DNA of 64,000 nt from an uncultured Roseburia sp. (GCA_900756925.1 CAAELX010000038.1:13368-77367), one strand, 5' to 3'. Shown: positions 43,914 to 53,365, counted from the first letter of the stretch. The notes: a model not told the origin generated them from the letters alone. Numbers and translations: made by a program.

Positions 43914-45698
43914 CTACTCCTTTTCTTTATGGTCAAACAGCTGATAATATTGCAGCTTCTGGTAATCCGACAGTCCCTCTTTCTGCGCTGTGGCATCAGT
44001 GTCTTCCCCGCCCGCCGTCACAACACGCATGGCAGAAATAATCGGATACTGCTCCTTAAGACCGGACAGATAATCCAGGTAAGCATCCGGGGCAACTCCT
44101 GCATACCGCAGCACGTCCGCCGCCAGATAATTGGCACTGGTATCTTTTCCCGTCTCTTCCCCGATGTCATAATTCGCCCAGATCACATATGGCACCTGAT
44201 AACGCAGCTTTAACTGCTCTGCATCCATATTTTTTACGGAAATCCCGTTCTTTGCGAGGATCGGTGCCGCCACGGTATCATTCGGCTGATGGTCGCCGAA
44301 GAATACGACAATTGTCTTCTCATCTACTCCCGAAAAATACTGAATCAGTTTTTCTAAGGATGCATCTGACAGCCGGATTAAGGACAGATACTGGCTGACC
44401 GCCGTGCTATTCACCCCCTCCACCTGAATCTCCGGTGTGAAATTGTCATACAGATCCGTGTAACCACCATGATTCTGCATCGTCACATTAAACACGAAAA
44501 GCGGTTTTCCCTCTTCTTTCCCCTCGTAGAGCTGGATGATCTTATCCACGCAGCTGTCATCACTTACATATTTACGTACCTGGGATGCTCCCCAGTACTG
44601 ATCCCGAAAGATGCTCTCCGAAAATCCGAGAAGCGGATATACAGTATCCCTTTGCCAGCCGGACGCATTGTAAGGATGCGTTGCCACTGTCTGATACCCA
44701 AGCGATGCCAGATAAGACGGCAGGCTGTCAATCTCCCCTGTGATGTACTGCTGGTACGGGATGCTTCCCTGCGGCAGGAATGCCATGGTGTTCCCCGTCA
44801 GGAACTCGAACTCCGTATTGGCGGTATTTCCTCCACACACAGAAACATTCAAATATCCGGTAACCGTATTCGCATTTCCCTGCTGCAAACGATGCAGATA
44901 CGGCATATAATCTTCGTTCACGGTAAAATCCCCAAGCACAGCCAGATCGGAAAACGACTCATTCATCACAGCAACGATGTTCGGAAGCTCCTCTGTACTC
45001 TCCGTCTCCTGTTCCCCATACTGTTCTAAGACTGCCTGCTCCTCGGATGCCTGGTAGCCAGATGGCTTTTCCACTGTCACATAAGCGAGATCCATAGCAA
45101 AGGTCACCGCGATCCCATTCACCGTCGTCATGTAAGCCGGTGTGAACAGGAACGGATAAAGCCGGTGTGACGTCTGAAAGCTCTCATCCTGCAATTTCCC
45201 GACAAATCCGGTCAGGACGACGCAAAATGCTGCCGCAAGGATCAGTCTCTTCCATCTTTTTATTGTCCCGCTCTCTTTTTTCACAAACTGTAACAGTGCA
45301 ATCCCTGCCAGAAACAGAATCGTCACCACTACCATATGCGTATCCGGCTTAAAATCATAGTTCGATGCCACACTCGCCGCCGTTTTCCAGGAAAAGAGAT
45401 CCCACGGCACGATTGGGTTCGTCCGAAAACGTACTACATACGCATTGGAAAGCCCGAACACCATTGCAATTACAAGCTCTATACGCAACGCCGTACGCAC
45501 TCTTCCAACCAGAAAATACAGAATCCATGCAATCAGTTCAAACAGAATCACATTGAAAAGCTGCGCCCATGTCCGCACTTCGGAGAGTGGATTATGTGTG
45601 TAGCACTCCATCAGATAAAAAGCTGCTGCCGGAACTGATACGAGGCACAGCAACTGTATGATTTTATTTTTCTGTTCTTTGATCCATTCAATTTTCAT
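43914..45698 (-). CDS. LTA synthase/sulfatase family membrane protein
   Basis: 594 residues. Five N-terminal membrane segments (to about residue 175) precede an extracellular sulfatase-fold domain with NIVAVMNESFSDL (metal site and the Ser/Thr nucleophile region), a VCGGNTANTEFEFLTG nucleophile loop (Thr) and FFGDHQPN. It resembles lipoteichoic acid synthase-like phosphoglycerol transferases. It probably adds phosphoglycerol to a surface polymer, and its neighbour YfhO may modify the same polymer. The AGGAG box of the ATG is seen at 45706-45711. Exact substrate unknown. Confidence 0.88.
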   Translation of the reverse strand: MKIEWIKEQKNKIIQLLCLVSVPAAAFYLMECYTHNPLSEVRTWAQLFNVILFELIAWILYFLVGRVRTALRIELVIAMVFGLSNAYVVRFRTNPIVPWDLFSWKTAASVASNYDFKPDTHMVVVTILFLAGIALLQFVKKESGTIKRWKRLILAAAFCVVLTGFVGKLQDESFQTSHRLYPFLFTPAYMTTVNGIAVTFAMDLAYVTVEKPSGYQASEEQAVLEQYGEQETESTEELPNIVAVMNESFSDLAVLGDFTVNEDYMPYLHRLQQGNANTVTGYLNVSVCGGNTANTEFEFLTGNTMAFLPQGSIPYQQYITGEIDSLPSYLASLGYQTVATHPYNASGWQRDTVYPLLGFSESIFRDQYWGASQVRKYVSDDSCVDKIIQLYEGKEEGKPLFVFNVTMQNHGGYTDLYDNFTPEIQVEGVNSTAVSQYLSLIRLSDASLEKLIQYFSGVDEKTIVVFFGDHQPNDTVAAPILAKNGISVKNMDAEQLKLRYQVPYVIWANYDIGEETGKDTSANYLAADVLRYAGVAPDAYLDYLSGLKEQYPIISAMRVVTAGGEDTDATAQKEGLSDYQKLQYYQLFDHKEKE

Positions 45699-45759
45699 TT
45701 ATACTGTCTCCTGTCACGGCACGCCTTTCTTCCATCGATTCCTGTCAGCATCAGAATAA

Positions 45760-45808
45760 AAAAAGGACATGCCAAAATCGTTTCTTATTTTAGCACATCC
45801 TATTTTCT
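45760..45808 (-). terminator. Terminator of the DUF975 gene
   Basis: On the minus strand AGGATGTGCTAAAAT pairs with ATTTTGGCATGTCCT (one mismatch) and is followed by TTTTTTTATTC. Confidence 0.8.
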
Positions 45809-45826
45809 TTTTAAATATATTTTGTT

Positions 45827-46576
45827 TTACATATTTCCCATATTCTGATTCGATGCAGATCCGCGGCTTAAATTCATATAGAAATGGGCGGTCGCCATCT
45901 TCATGTATGGTGTCAGGAACAGGTCACCGATGCCTAATGTCAGCGAAGAAAGGATCGACCATCCGATAAAACTGATTTCCAGACAGAACAGTGACCACTT
46001 ATTTCCGTCCATCATCTGCTTGGATGCATCAATCGCCTCCATGATTCCCATCTCCGGATGCTCGGCAAGAATATAGGGTGCCATTGCATAGCGGTAGGTG
46101 GCGATCAGTCCCGGAATTAGGAAGAGCAGGGTCCATAAAAATATAAATACATACATGACCACGCGAAGCCCTAACGCTTTTCCAAAATATTTAAAGTAGG
46201 CGAACTCATCATTCAAATCTGCCTGCATTCCAAGTGCAAGCTTGGAAAAATAAGCGCAGATACCAAGCTCTACCGCACCACCGATCACAAACTTGATCAG
46301 TGCAAAGACTACCAGTATCATAGTTGCCATCGTAAGCAGCCCTAAGACTCCCGGTGTAAGATAATCAGAAAGATTCCATGACAGATGCCCCGTTGAAGAT
46401 TCAACTCCCATAATGCTGATGCTCGGACCATCGTCTAGATCGTAATTTACTGTGACTGCGGAACCCGTCGAGATTCCACCTAATAACATTCCTAGAAAAC
46501 AGACCAGAACTGCCATTCCCCAGTTATTTCTCAAGGATGCCCTCGCCCGCTCTCTGTAATCTGCCGCTCTTAACAT
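45827..46576 (-). CDS. DUF975 family membrane protein
   Basis: 249 residues, five to six membrane segments. The N-terminus RAADYRERARASLRNNWGMAVLVCFLG is the DUF975 signature (short amphipathic helix before the first membrane segment). Function unknown; such proteins are common in Lachnospiraceae. The start at 46576 has AGGAGG five bases upstream; the longer frame to 46657 is not supported. Confidence 0.88.
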   Translation of the reverse strand: MLRAADYRERARASLRNNWGMAVLVCFLGMLLGGISTGSAVTVNYDLDDGPSISIMGVESSTGHLSWNLSDYLTPGVLGLLTMATMILVVFALIKFVIGGAVELGICAYFSKLALGMQADLNDEFAYFKYFGKALGLRVVMYVFIFLWTLLFLIPGLIATYRYAMAPYILAEHPEMGIMEAIDASKQMMDGNKWSLFCLEISFIGWSILSSLTLGIGDLFLTPYMKMATAHFYMNLSRGSASNQNMGNM

Positions 46577-46696
46577 ATCGATTCCTCCTGTGCTCTCATA
46601 AGGTAAGCGGAACCTGCCCTTATCCTGCGGGATCCGTTTCAGATCATTATAAAGCATTCCAGCCGAATCTGCAACGCTTTCCTTTCAGTTCCCCTA

Positions 46697-46725
46697 TTGT
46701 CATTCTGCAAAAAGTGCGGTAACAT
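46697..46725 (+). promoter_or_regulatory. Predicted promoter of the unknown gene at 46759
   Basis: TTGTCA (46697-46702), 17 bases, TAACAT (46720-46725), about 33 bases before the ATG. Confidence 0.5.
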
Positions 46726-46758
46726 GGTAAAAAACAGAAAAATAAGTGAGGTTTTATT

Positions 46759-47778
46759 ATGGATGAATTTTTTAACCAGTTTTTTCCAACTGAATTTCTG
46801 ATCGAATATTTAGAGAACGGACCGGAGGAAAATATGGATCGGTTCCAGAAATATGTGGTATTCCGTTTTCTTTCTGCCGCTGCAAAGGAAGATCCTTCGG
46901 TTGTAACAGATTTAAGGGATCAGTTAGAATGCCCGCTTGATTTGAACCAATTTTCCGTGATCTCAGATTTTTTGAACGAAGATTTTTATTTTTCCCCGTC
47001 TTTTTCGGAAGACTCCTTTGACCCTGTACTGCTCTGCTATGCGGTTGCTGTCATCGACGACCGTTCCGGCTTCGGGCTTGCCATTTTAAACCGTATTTTT
47101 AAGAAGATCTGTCCGGAGCTTTCCGCTGTTGATTTCTCCGATCTCTCGCTCGACCTTGAGGTGCTGCTTGAGACCGAGACACAGTTTTATGCGGCGCTTG
47201 CCATCTGCTCCATCCACTACAGTACGCTCTCTGCCCTGCTTCCGAAGTTTGCTGCAGCCTATATGGAAGATCTTCATTTCACCTGTGAAGATTTTATCCT
47301 GTACGATTTCATGGATGAATATTTCGAGACGAAGAACTGTCTCGCACAACCGGCTTTCAATGAGATGATCGATACTTTAGTGCTCGCCACCTTACAGTCA
47401 TTCGACACGGATCTCGAAAACTTCACCTTAGACGGACTGTTCCAGTTGAAGCACCCGGCAAACCGTTTTGCAGGACTTTACTGCAGCGGTGCCCTGGATA
47501 TGAAGAATCTTCCGGTTCCGACAGATGCCGCCATCCTGATGAAGCACCTTCTCTCCTATGCCGCTGCCTACGAACTGCGCAACAACCTCTATGACTATCA
47601 TCTTGATGAGGACAAGACCATCACGCTGACGAACTGGAAAGAGAACCTTAGATGGCACTATGTGCAGTATACGAATGTATACAATCTCGCCATCTCTTCT
47701 TTTGTTGCTGCCTGCTATGCAAGGAAGCTGCTGCAAAAACAGTTTGAGGACAATCTGAAGGCACTGGATACTTTATAA
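46759..47778 (+). CDS. Hypothetical acidic helical protein
   Basis: 339 residues, not recognised. It is rich in Phe, Asp, Glu and Leu, has no signal peptide and no clear membrane helix, and is likely all-alpha (long runs such as DEFFNQFFPTEFLIEYLENG). AGTGAGG precedes the ATG. It is single, with its own promoter and a strong terminator, and is one of the few plus-strand genes. It could be a structural or chaperone-like cytoplasmic protein, but nothing indicates a reaction. Confidence 0.8.
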   Translation: MDEFFNQFFPTEFLIEYLENGPEENMDRFQKYVVFRFLSAAAKEDPSVVTDLRDQLECPLDLNQFSVISDFLNEDFYFSPSFSEDSFDPVLLCYAVAVIDDRSGFGLAILNRIFKKICPELSAVDFSDLSLDLEVLLETETQFYAALAICSIHYSTLSALLPKFAAAYMEDLHFTCEDFILYDFMDEYFETKNCLAQPAFNEMIDTLVLATLQSFDTDLENFTLDGLFQLKHPANRFAGLYCSGALDMKNLPVPTDAAILMKHLLSYAAAYELRNNLYDYHLDEDKTITLTNWKENLRWHYVQYTNVYNLAISSFVAACYARKLLQKQFEDNLKALDTL

Positions 47779-47785
47779 TAATAGC

Positions 47786-47814
47786 AAAGGCGGAGAAAAC
47801 ACTTCTCCGCCCTT
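47786..47814 (+). terminator. Terminator after the unknown gene
   Basis: AAAGGCGGAG and CTCCGCCTTT enclose AAAACACTT and are followed by GTCTTG; the stem is strong but the T-tract is short. Confidence 0.7.
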
Positions 47815-47828
47815 TGTCTTGTTCTGCA

Positions 47829-47975
47829 TCATTTCTTTTTCTCACAGCAACAGCCCGCACCGCCACTGCACCCACAACATCCCTCACCCTTTTTTCTTCT
47901 CCGTCTGCGCCAGCCGCATCCGGTAATGACTATTGCTGCAATCACTACAAGAATCAGGATATCCCATCCGTTCAT
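47829..47975 (-). CDS. FeoB-associated Cys-rich membrane protein
   Basis: 48 residues, one base after the feoB stop (TAG-A-ATG). One N-terminal membrane helix (WDILILVVIAAIVITGC) is followed by an Arg/Lys-rich stretch and a Cys-rich tail (GCCGCSGGAGCCCEKKK) that could bind iron. It fits the FeoB-associated Cys-rich family, thought to work with FeoB in ferrous iron uptake. Confidence 0.85.
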   Translation of the reverse strand: MNGWDILILVVIAAIVITGCGWRRRRRKKGEGCCGCSGGAGCCCEKKK

Positions 47976-47976
47976 T

Positions 47977-50322
47977 CTACATCACCCCTATCAGTATCCC
48001 AATCAATCTGACTACAAACGCAGCAATCCATGCAACCACACACTGCCACAATACTACCTCGACTGCCCATTTGGTTCCAAGCTCTCTCTTGATCGAGGCA
48101 ATCGCTGCCACACACGGCGTATACAGAAGGCTGAATACAAGTAACGAAGCTGCCGCAAGCGGGGAAAGTGCTGTTGTAATCCCACCTCCGAACAGAACTT
48201 CCAATGTTGATACCACGCTCTCCTTCGCCATAAACCCGCTGATTAAGGACGTGCAAATTCTCCAGTCCCCGAGCCCTAACGGCGCAAAAAGAGGTACCAA
48301 CAGTCCTGCAACTGCTGCGAGCATACTGTCTGCAGAATCTGTAACCATATTCATCTTTAAATCAAAGCTTTGCAAGAACCATACTACAATTGTTGCAATC
48401 AGAATGACTGAAAACGCTTTCTGCAAGAAATCCTTCGCCTTCTCCCAGAGAAGCTGCGCCACATTCTTCGCCCCAGGCAGACGATAGTTCGGCAGCTCCA
48501 TCACGAACGGAACCGGCTCTCCCTGGAATAACGTTCCTTTATATAGGAAGGCAATCCCGATTCCGACCGCGATTCCAAGCAGATACAGTCCTGCCATCAC
48601 CAGTCCGCCCTGCTTTGGAAAGAAGACGCTGACAAAGAAGGCATAGATTGGAAGCTTCGCCGTACAGCTCATATACGGGGTCAGCAGAATCGTCATCTTT
48701 CTGTCCCTCTCACTTGTGAGCGTCCTTGTCGCCATAACCGCCGGAACTGTACAGCCGAACCCGATCAGCATCGGCACAATACTTCTTCCGGAAAGCCCGA
48801 TTTTACGCAGCAGCTTGTCCATCACAAATGCTACCCGGGCAATATAACCGCTGTCCTCCATCAAAGACAGGAAGAAAAACAGGGTCACGATAATCGGCAG
48901 GAAACTTAACACACTTCCAACACCGGTAAATATACCGTCGATCACAAGGCTGTGGATCGCACTGTTGACATTCCCGGCGGTAAGCGCACGGTCTGTCACC
49001 TCTGCAAGCGCCTCAATGCCGGTCTCTAACACGCCCTGCATCCATGCCCCGATCACATTGAAGGTCAGGTAGAACACAAGAACCATAATGCCGACAAAGC
49101 ATGGAATTGCTGTGTATTTTCCTGTCAGGATCCGGTCGATCTTCTCGCTTCGGACACGCTCCCTGCTCTCTTTTGGTTTCACGACCGTCTGCTCGCACAG
49201 CCGCTCGATAAAGTCGAACCGCATATCGGCGATCGCAGCACTCCGGTCTAAGCCGCGTTCCGTCTCCATCTGCTGTACAATATGCTCTAACATTTCTTCC
49301 TCGTTGGACTCTAACTTTAACTGCTCTAAGATTAGCGGATCTCCCTCGATCGCCTTCGTTGCGGCAAACCGTACCGGAATTCCGGCCTTCTCCGCGTGGT
49401 CCTCAATCAGATGGTTGACCGCATGGATACAGCGGTGTACTGCACCGTTGTGGTCATTTTTATCGCAGAAATCCTGACGGAGCGGCTTTTCCTGATATTT
49501 TGCAATATGTATGGCATGTTTGACCAGCTCATCCACACCTTCATTCTTTGCCGCAGAAATCGGAATGACCGGAACGCCAAGCAGCGCTTCCATCCCATTC
49601 ACATCAATGGAACCCTGATTGCCAGTCACCTCATCCATCATATTCAGCGCCACGACCATCGGAAGATCCATCTCTAACAGCTGCATTGTCAGATACAGAT
49701 TCCGTTCGATATTCGTTGCATCTAAAATATTGATGATCGCCTTCGGCTTCTCCTCCAACACAAAATTTCTTGAAACAATCTCCTCATTGCTGTATGGGGA
49801 CATGGAGTAAATCCCCGGCAGGTCTGTCACGGACGTCTGGGGATACCCCTTGATCGAGCCGTCCTTGCGGTCCACTGTAACACCTGGGAAATTGCCGACG
49901 TGCTGGTTGGCGCCGGTCAGTTGATTGAATAACGTCGTTTTTCCACAGTTCTGGTTTCCCACTAACGCATAAGTAAGCTTCGTCCCGTCCGGCAGCGGAT
50001 TCTCATTCTTTCTGGAATGGTACTTTCCCTCCTCGCCAAGTCCCGGATGTGCCGAATCCTTCCGGCTCATCTTTCCCTCGTGGCTTCTGCTGCGCTTCTC
50101 GATCTCCTCGATCTCGATCTGATCTGCCTCAGCAAGCCGAAGTGTCAGCTCATAGCCATGTATCTGTAACTCCATCGGATCTCCCATCGGTGCTAACTTC
50201 ACAACTGTCACTTCCGCTCCCGGAATCATTCCCATGTCGAGGAAATGCTGTCTTAATGCGCCTTTTCCTCCGACCGTCTTTATCACTGCACTTTTTCCTG
50301 TCTCTAACTCTTTTAATGTCAT
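47977..50322 (-). CDS. feoB: Ferrous iron transport protein B fused to FeoA
   Basis: 781 residues. Residues 1-75 are a FeoA SH3-like domain (TLKELETGKSAVIKTVGG, HFLDMGMIPGAEVTVV). A charged linker follows, then the G-domain (LVGNQNCGKTTLFNQLTG, GNFPGVTVDRK, DLPGIYSM) and the membrane part with gate motifs GCTVPAVMATR and PYMSCTAKLPIY. It imports Fe2+ across the membrane. No Fur box was identified in the upstream 270 bases. Confidence 0.96.
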   Translation of the reverse strand: MTLKELETGKSAVIKTVGGKGALRQHFLDMGMIPGAEVTVVKLAPMGDPMELQIHGYELTLRLAEADQIEIEEIEKRSRSHEGKMSRKDSAHPGLGEEGKYHSRKNENPLPDGTKLTYALVGNQNCGKTTLFNQLTGANQHVGNFPGVTVDRKDGSIKGYPQTSVTDLPGIYSMSPYSNEEIVSRNFVLEEKPKAIINILDATNIERNLYLTMQLLEMDLPMVVALNMMDEVTGNQGSIDVNGMEALLGVPVIPISAAKNEGVDELVKHAIHIAKYQEKPLRQDFCDKNDHNGAVHRCIHAVNHLIEDHAEKAGIPVRFAATKAIEGDPLILEQLKLESNEEEMLEHIVQQMETERGLDRSAAIADMRFDFIERLCEQTVVKPKESRERVRSEKIDRILTGKYTAIPCFVGIMVLVFYLTFNVIGAWMQGVLETGIEALAEVTDRALTAGNVNSAIHSLVIDGIFTGVGSVLSFLPIIVTLFFFLSLMEDSGYIARVAFVMDKLLRKIGLSGRSIVPMLIGFGCTVPAVMATRTLTSERDRKMTILLTPYMSCTAKLPIYAFFVSVFFPKQGGLVMAGLYLLGIAVGIGIAFLYKGTLFQGEPVPFVMELPNYRLPGAKNVAQLLWEKAKDFLQKAFSVILIATIVVWFLQSFDLKMNMVTDSADSMLAAVAGLLVPLFAPLGLGDWRICTSLISGFMAKESVVSTLEVLFGGGITTALSPLAAASLLVFSLLYTPCVAAIASIKRELGTKWAVEVVLWQCVVAWIAAFVVRLIGILIGVM

Positions 50323-50525
50323 CTCTTCTGTTCACCCTGCATCCTTTTGTCCATTCGTCTCCCTGTGATGCATTCTTCTTTCTTCTGTCCTTGGAGACAT
50401 TAAAAGTGTATTCCAACTGAGCCTGATGGTCAATTCTTTTCGATAATATTTCTCATTTATTTTTGTGACACATCCTGATTGTCCCCTTTTTCATCATTTT
50501 CTGAATCCATTTTGTAAAAAAGTTC

Positions 50526-50554
50526 TTGCTTTTCTATGTGCATCATGCTATACT
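50526..50554 (+). promoter_or_regulatory. tRNA-Leu promoter
   Basis: TTGCTT (50526-50531), 17-base spacer, TATACT (50549-50554), about 45 bases before the tRNA. Confidence 0.7.
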
Positions 50555-50598
50555 AATTATCGCTTGATTATTTTGCTCAGGCAGTTTCAATTGCATAT

Positions 50599-50681
50599 GC
50601 AGGAATGGCGGAATGGCAGACGCATCAGACTCAAAATCTGACGATGGCAACATCGTGTGGGTTCAAGTCCCATTTCCTGCA
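50599..50681 (+). tRNA. tRNA-Leu(CAA)
   Basis: 83 bases. Acceptor GCAGGAA pairs with TTCCTGC, discriminator A, no encoded CCA. The anticodon stem TCAGA/TCTGA holds loop CTCAAAA, anticodon CAA, reading UUG. A long variable arm (GATGGCAACATC) and T-loop GTTCAAG confirm a class II leucine tRNA. Confidence 0.95.
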
Positions 50682-50685
50682 TTTT

Positions 50686-50717
50686 AAAAGGTTGTTGCAT
50701 CATGCAACAACCTTTTT
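50686..50717 (+). terminator. Terminator after tRNA-Leu
   Basis: AAAGGTTGTTGCAT and ATGCAACAACCTTT form a nearly loop-free hairpin followed by TTT. Confidence 0.85.
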
Positions 50718-50724
50718 TCTTTCT

Positions 50725-51468
50725 CTATTCCTTCACCTCATACAAATAACTATTCCCTTTTTTCCCAACACGAGAGACAATCCCTTGATCTGTCAGGATT
50801 AAAAGACACGTCTGCGCCAGCCGTACCTGGATCTTTGCATGCTTCGCGAACTCTTTCGCCGTAAACGGCTCTGGCAGGTCATATGGAACAAACTGCATAT
50901 AATCTTCCCTCCGGTCAATGCATACTTCTTCGACAAATTTAACCGGGATACGGTCATACCGCTCGCTCCCTTTTTTTCTGTCCCTACTCCATCCGTTTAG
51001 CAGACGGTACTCTTCCATATCAAGCAGTGCGAACTTCAGTCGCAGATGCGGGTCAGAAAGATAAGGGCGGATTTTATATAATTCCGGGAACGCCATGTAA
51101 GCATTTCCGGTCTTTGGGGATTTCCGCTTCGCAGATGCCTCGCCTGTTTCCTCGTCTATCCAGGACAGCCACTTGATATGTGGAATCGGATACACAATGG
51201 TGACCGGATAAAGCGGTAAAAACGTATCCAGTTTCTTCCTCATTTTATCAAACGAACGCGTCTGTATCTCGATGATTTCCTGCCCGGTATAAATATCTGC
51301 CACATAGCTTTCAATTGGGATTTCATGCATGTCTGGATCCGGCGCATAATAATTCTTTAAAACTGCGTGAACCGTTTTTTCTGACAAAGTGCCGATCCCC
51401 TGACGCTGTCTTTTGATCCCTGTGATTTTATTTTTTGTATGCTCAAATAATTCCTCATTGATACACAC
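50725..51468 (-). CDS. Putative PD-(D/E)xK nuclease-like protein (DUF8091-like)
   Basis: 247 residues, soluble. The centre has the sequence VADIYTGQEIIEIQTRSFDKMRKKL, an Asp followed by Glu-x-Gln that fits the catalytic core of PD-(D/E)xK nucleases, then VTIVYPI. The C-terminal part (ADLPEPFTAKEFAKHAKIQ-type region, LAQTCLLILTDQGIVSRV) looks like a winged helix. It may be a nuclease or a nuclease-derived DNA-binding protein; no partner genes are visible. Family naming is tentative. It begins after the tRNA-Leu terminator on the opposite strand. Confidence 0.55.
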   Translation of the reverse strand: MCINEELFEHTKNKITGIKRQRQGIGTLSEKTVHAVLKNYYAPDPDMHEIPIESYVADIYTGQEIIEIQTRSFDKMRKKLDTFLPLYPVTIVYPIPHIKWLSWIDEETGEASAKRKSPKTGNAYMAFPELYKIRPYLSDPHLRLKFALLDMEEYRLLNGWSRDRKKGSERYDRIPVKFVEEVCIDRREDYMQFVPYDLPEPFTAKEFAKHAKIQVRLAQTCLLILTDQGIVSRVGKKGNSYLYEVKE

Positions 51469-51574
51469 TTTTTTCTCTCCCTATACGCAAAAAATGCAAA
51501 ACTTATATTGCATGATCCTAAGATAAGAATATAAGTTTTGCAAATTGTCTGTTTCACGTTCTGATTTTCCGGAC

Positions 51575-52861
51575 TTAGTCCCTTTTCTCTGGATGCTTCA
51601 TATTCTTTAAGATATCGAAGCAGTCAAACGTTGCAAAATAGTCATCCGGTGTCTCCGCACGGCGGATCAGCTGTGTGGAACCGTCCTCCTTCAGAAGCAC
51701 TTCTGCCGAACGCAGACGTCCGTTATAGTTGTATCCCATGGAGAAGCCGTGGGCTCCGGTGTCGTGGATCACAAGCAGATCTCCCATATCGATCTTTGGA
51801 AGCATGCGGTCTACCGCAAACTTGTCACAGTTCTCACAGAGGGAGCCTGTCACGTCGTATTTATGGTCGCATGGCTCATTTTCTTTGCCCATCACTGTAA
51901 TATGATGGTAAGCGCCGTAAATCGCCGGTCTCATCAGGTTCGCTGCGCACGCATCCACACCGATGTATTCCTTGTGGGTGTGCTTCTCATGGATGGCTTT
52001 CGTCACAAGGCATCCGTACGGTCCTAACATGAAACGTCCCATCTCGGAATAGATTGCAACATCCCCAAGCCCTGCCGGAACTAAAATCTCCTCAAACGCT
52101 TCGTGGACTCCTTCCCCGATCACATGGATATCGTTCGGGGTCTGATCCGGGCGGTACGGGATTCCGACTCCGCCGGATAAATTGATAAACTTAATATCAC
52201 ATCCGGTCTTTTCCTTCAGCTCTACGACAAGCTCAAACAGCTGACGGGCAAGCTTCGGATAATATTCATTTGTGACCGTATTGCTCGCAAGGAACGCATG
52301 TACTCCGAAATACTTCGCACCTTTCTCTTTTAAAAGCTTAAATCCCTCGATGATCTGCTCATGGGTAAAGCCGTACTTCGCATCCCCCGGGTTGTCCATA
52401 ATACCGTTACTCATCTTAAACACACCGCCTGGATTATAGCGGCAGCTGATTGTCTCCGGAATATGTCCGATCGTCTTCTCTAAGAAATCAATATGGGTAA
52501 AATCATCTAAGTTGATGATCGCACCAAGCTCATTGGCAAATGCAAACTCCTCTGCCGGAGTATCGTTGGAGGAAAACATAATATGCTCCCCATCAAATCC
52601 CTGAGAATCCGCAAGCATCAGCTCTGTCAGGGAAGAGCAGTCGCAGCCACAGTCATATTCTTTTAAAATATCAAGGATATATGGATTCGGGGTTGCCTTC
52701 ACCGCAAAATACTCCCGGAATCCCTTATTCCATGCAAATGCCTCTTTGACTGCCTTCGCATTCTCCCGGATTCCTTTCTCATCATAAAGATGGAACGGGG
52801 TCGGATACTTCTTTACGATCTCATCTAACTGTTCTTTTGTCACAAATGTCTTTTTCTCCAT
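51575..52861 (-). CDS. lysA: Diaminopimelate decarboxylase
   Basis: 428 residues. It decarboxylates meso-diaminopimelate to lysine with PLP. The PLP lysine is in FAVKATPN near residue 57, the phosphate-binding GGGVGIP-type LSGGVGIPYRP and the YSEMGRFMLG motifs follow, and SLCENCDKFA gives the active-site Cys. The start at 52861 has TGGAG upstream; the longer frame to 52879 does not. It is 33 bases downstream of a MarR gene and has no lysine riboswitch of its own, unlike dapA. Confidence 0.92.
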   Translation of the reverse strand: MEKKTFVTKEQLDEIVKKYPTPFHLYDEKGIRENAKAVKEAFAWNKGFREYFAVKATPNPYILDILKEYDCGCDCSSLTELMLADSQGFDGEHIMFSSNDTPAEEFAFANELGAIINLDDFTHIDFLEKTIGHIPETISCRYNPGGVFKMSNGIMDNPGDAKYGFTHEQIIEGFKLLKEKGAKYFGVHAFLASNTVTNEYYPKLARQLFELVVELKEKTGCDIKFINLSGGVGIPYRPDQTPNDIHVIGEGVHEAFEEILVPAGLGDVAIYSEMGRFMLGPYGCLVTKAIHEKHTHKEYIGVDACAANLMRPAIYGAYHHITVMGKENEPCDHKYDVTGSLCENCDKFAVDRMLPKIDMGDLLVIHDTGAHGFSMGYNYNGRLRSAEVLLKEDGSTQLIRRAETPDDYFATFDCFDILKNMKHPEKRD

Positions 52862-52894
52862 GCCTGTCTCCATTTCCACGCCATCCGGCGTACC

Positions 52895-53365
52895 CTATGC
52901 CTGTCCTTCTGTTGTATAATGTTCGATCTGTATCTCTAAGTGCTCATTGAATTCCTTCATGAACTTCATGATCACCGCGATCTCTTCCTTTGAGAACCGG
53001 TCTAAAAACTGCATATCGCGCTTCTCCCACTGCTTATGGCGCTTCTCATGCTCCTTAAACAGCACCATGCCCTGTTCGGTCAGACGGAAGTAGATCTCCT
53101 TCTTATTGGTCTCTAATGTATATTTCTCGATGAGCCCCTTTGCTAGCAGCTTTTTGGTCATCTTGCTGATTGCGCCTCTTGTCATCTGCATATGCTCTGC
53201 AATCTTTGTGACATTCGGAAGCTCTAATCGTCCGATATTGTCGATGCAGTGCGTCTCCGAATACCCATACTCATCTAAGCACTGGCTCTCCGTGAGCTTT
53301 GAGAGCATATCCTGATGTTCTAACATAAGCGCAATTTCCTTTAATAACTGCCGTTGTTCCTTCAT
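52895..53365 (-). CDS. MarR-family transcriptional regulator
   Basis: 156 residues with a winged helix: HCIDNIGRLELPNVTKIAEHM-type first helices, recognition helix MTRGAISKMTKKLLAKGLIEKY (about residues 60-82) and wing ETNKKEIYFRLTEQG. AGAGG precedes the ATG at 53365; the longer frame to 53434 lacks a box. It is the first gene before lysA and may regulate its own operon in response to a small ligand. Confidence 0.88.
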   Translation of the reverse strand: MKEQRQLLKEIALMLEHQDMLSKLTESQCLDEYGYSETHCIDNIGRLELPNVTKIAEHMQMTRGAISKMTKKLLAKGLIEKYTLETNKKEIYFRLTEQGMVLFKEHEKRHKQWEKRDMQFLDRFSKEEIAVIMKFMKEFNEHLEIQIEHYTTEGQA

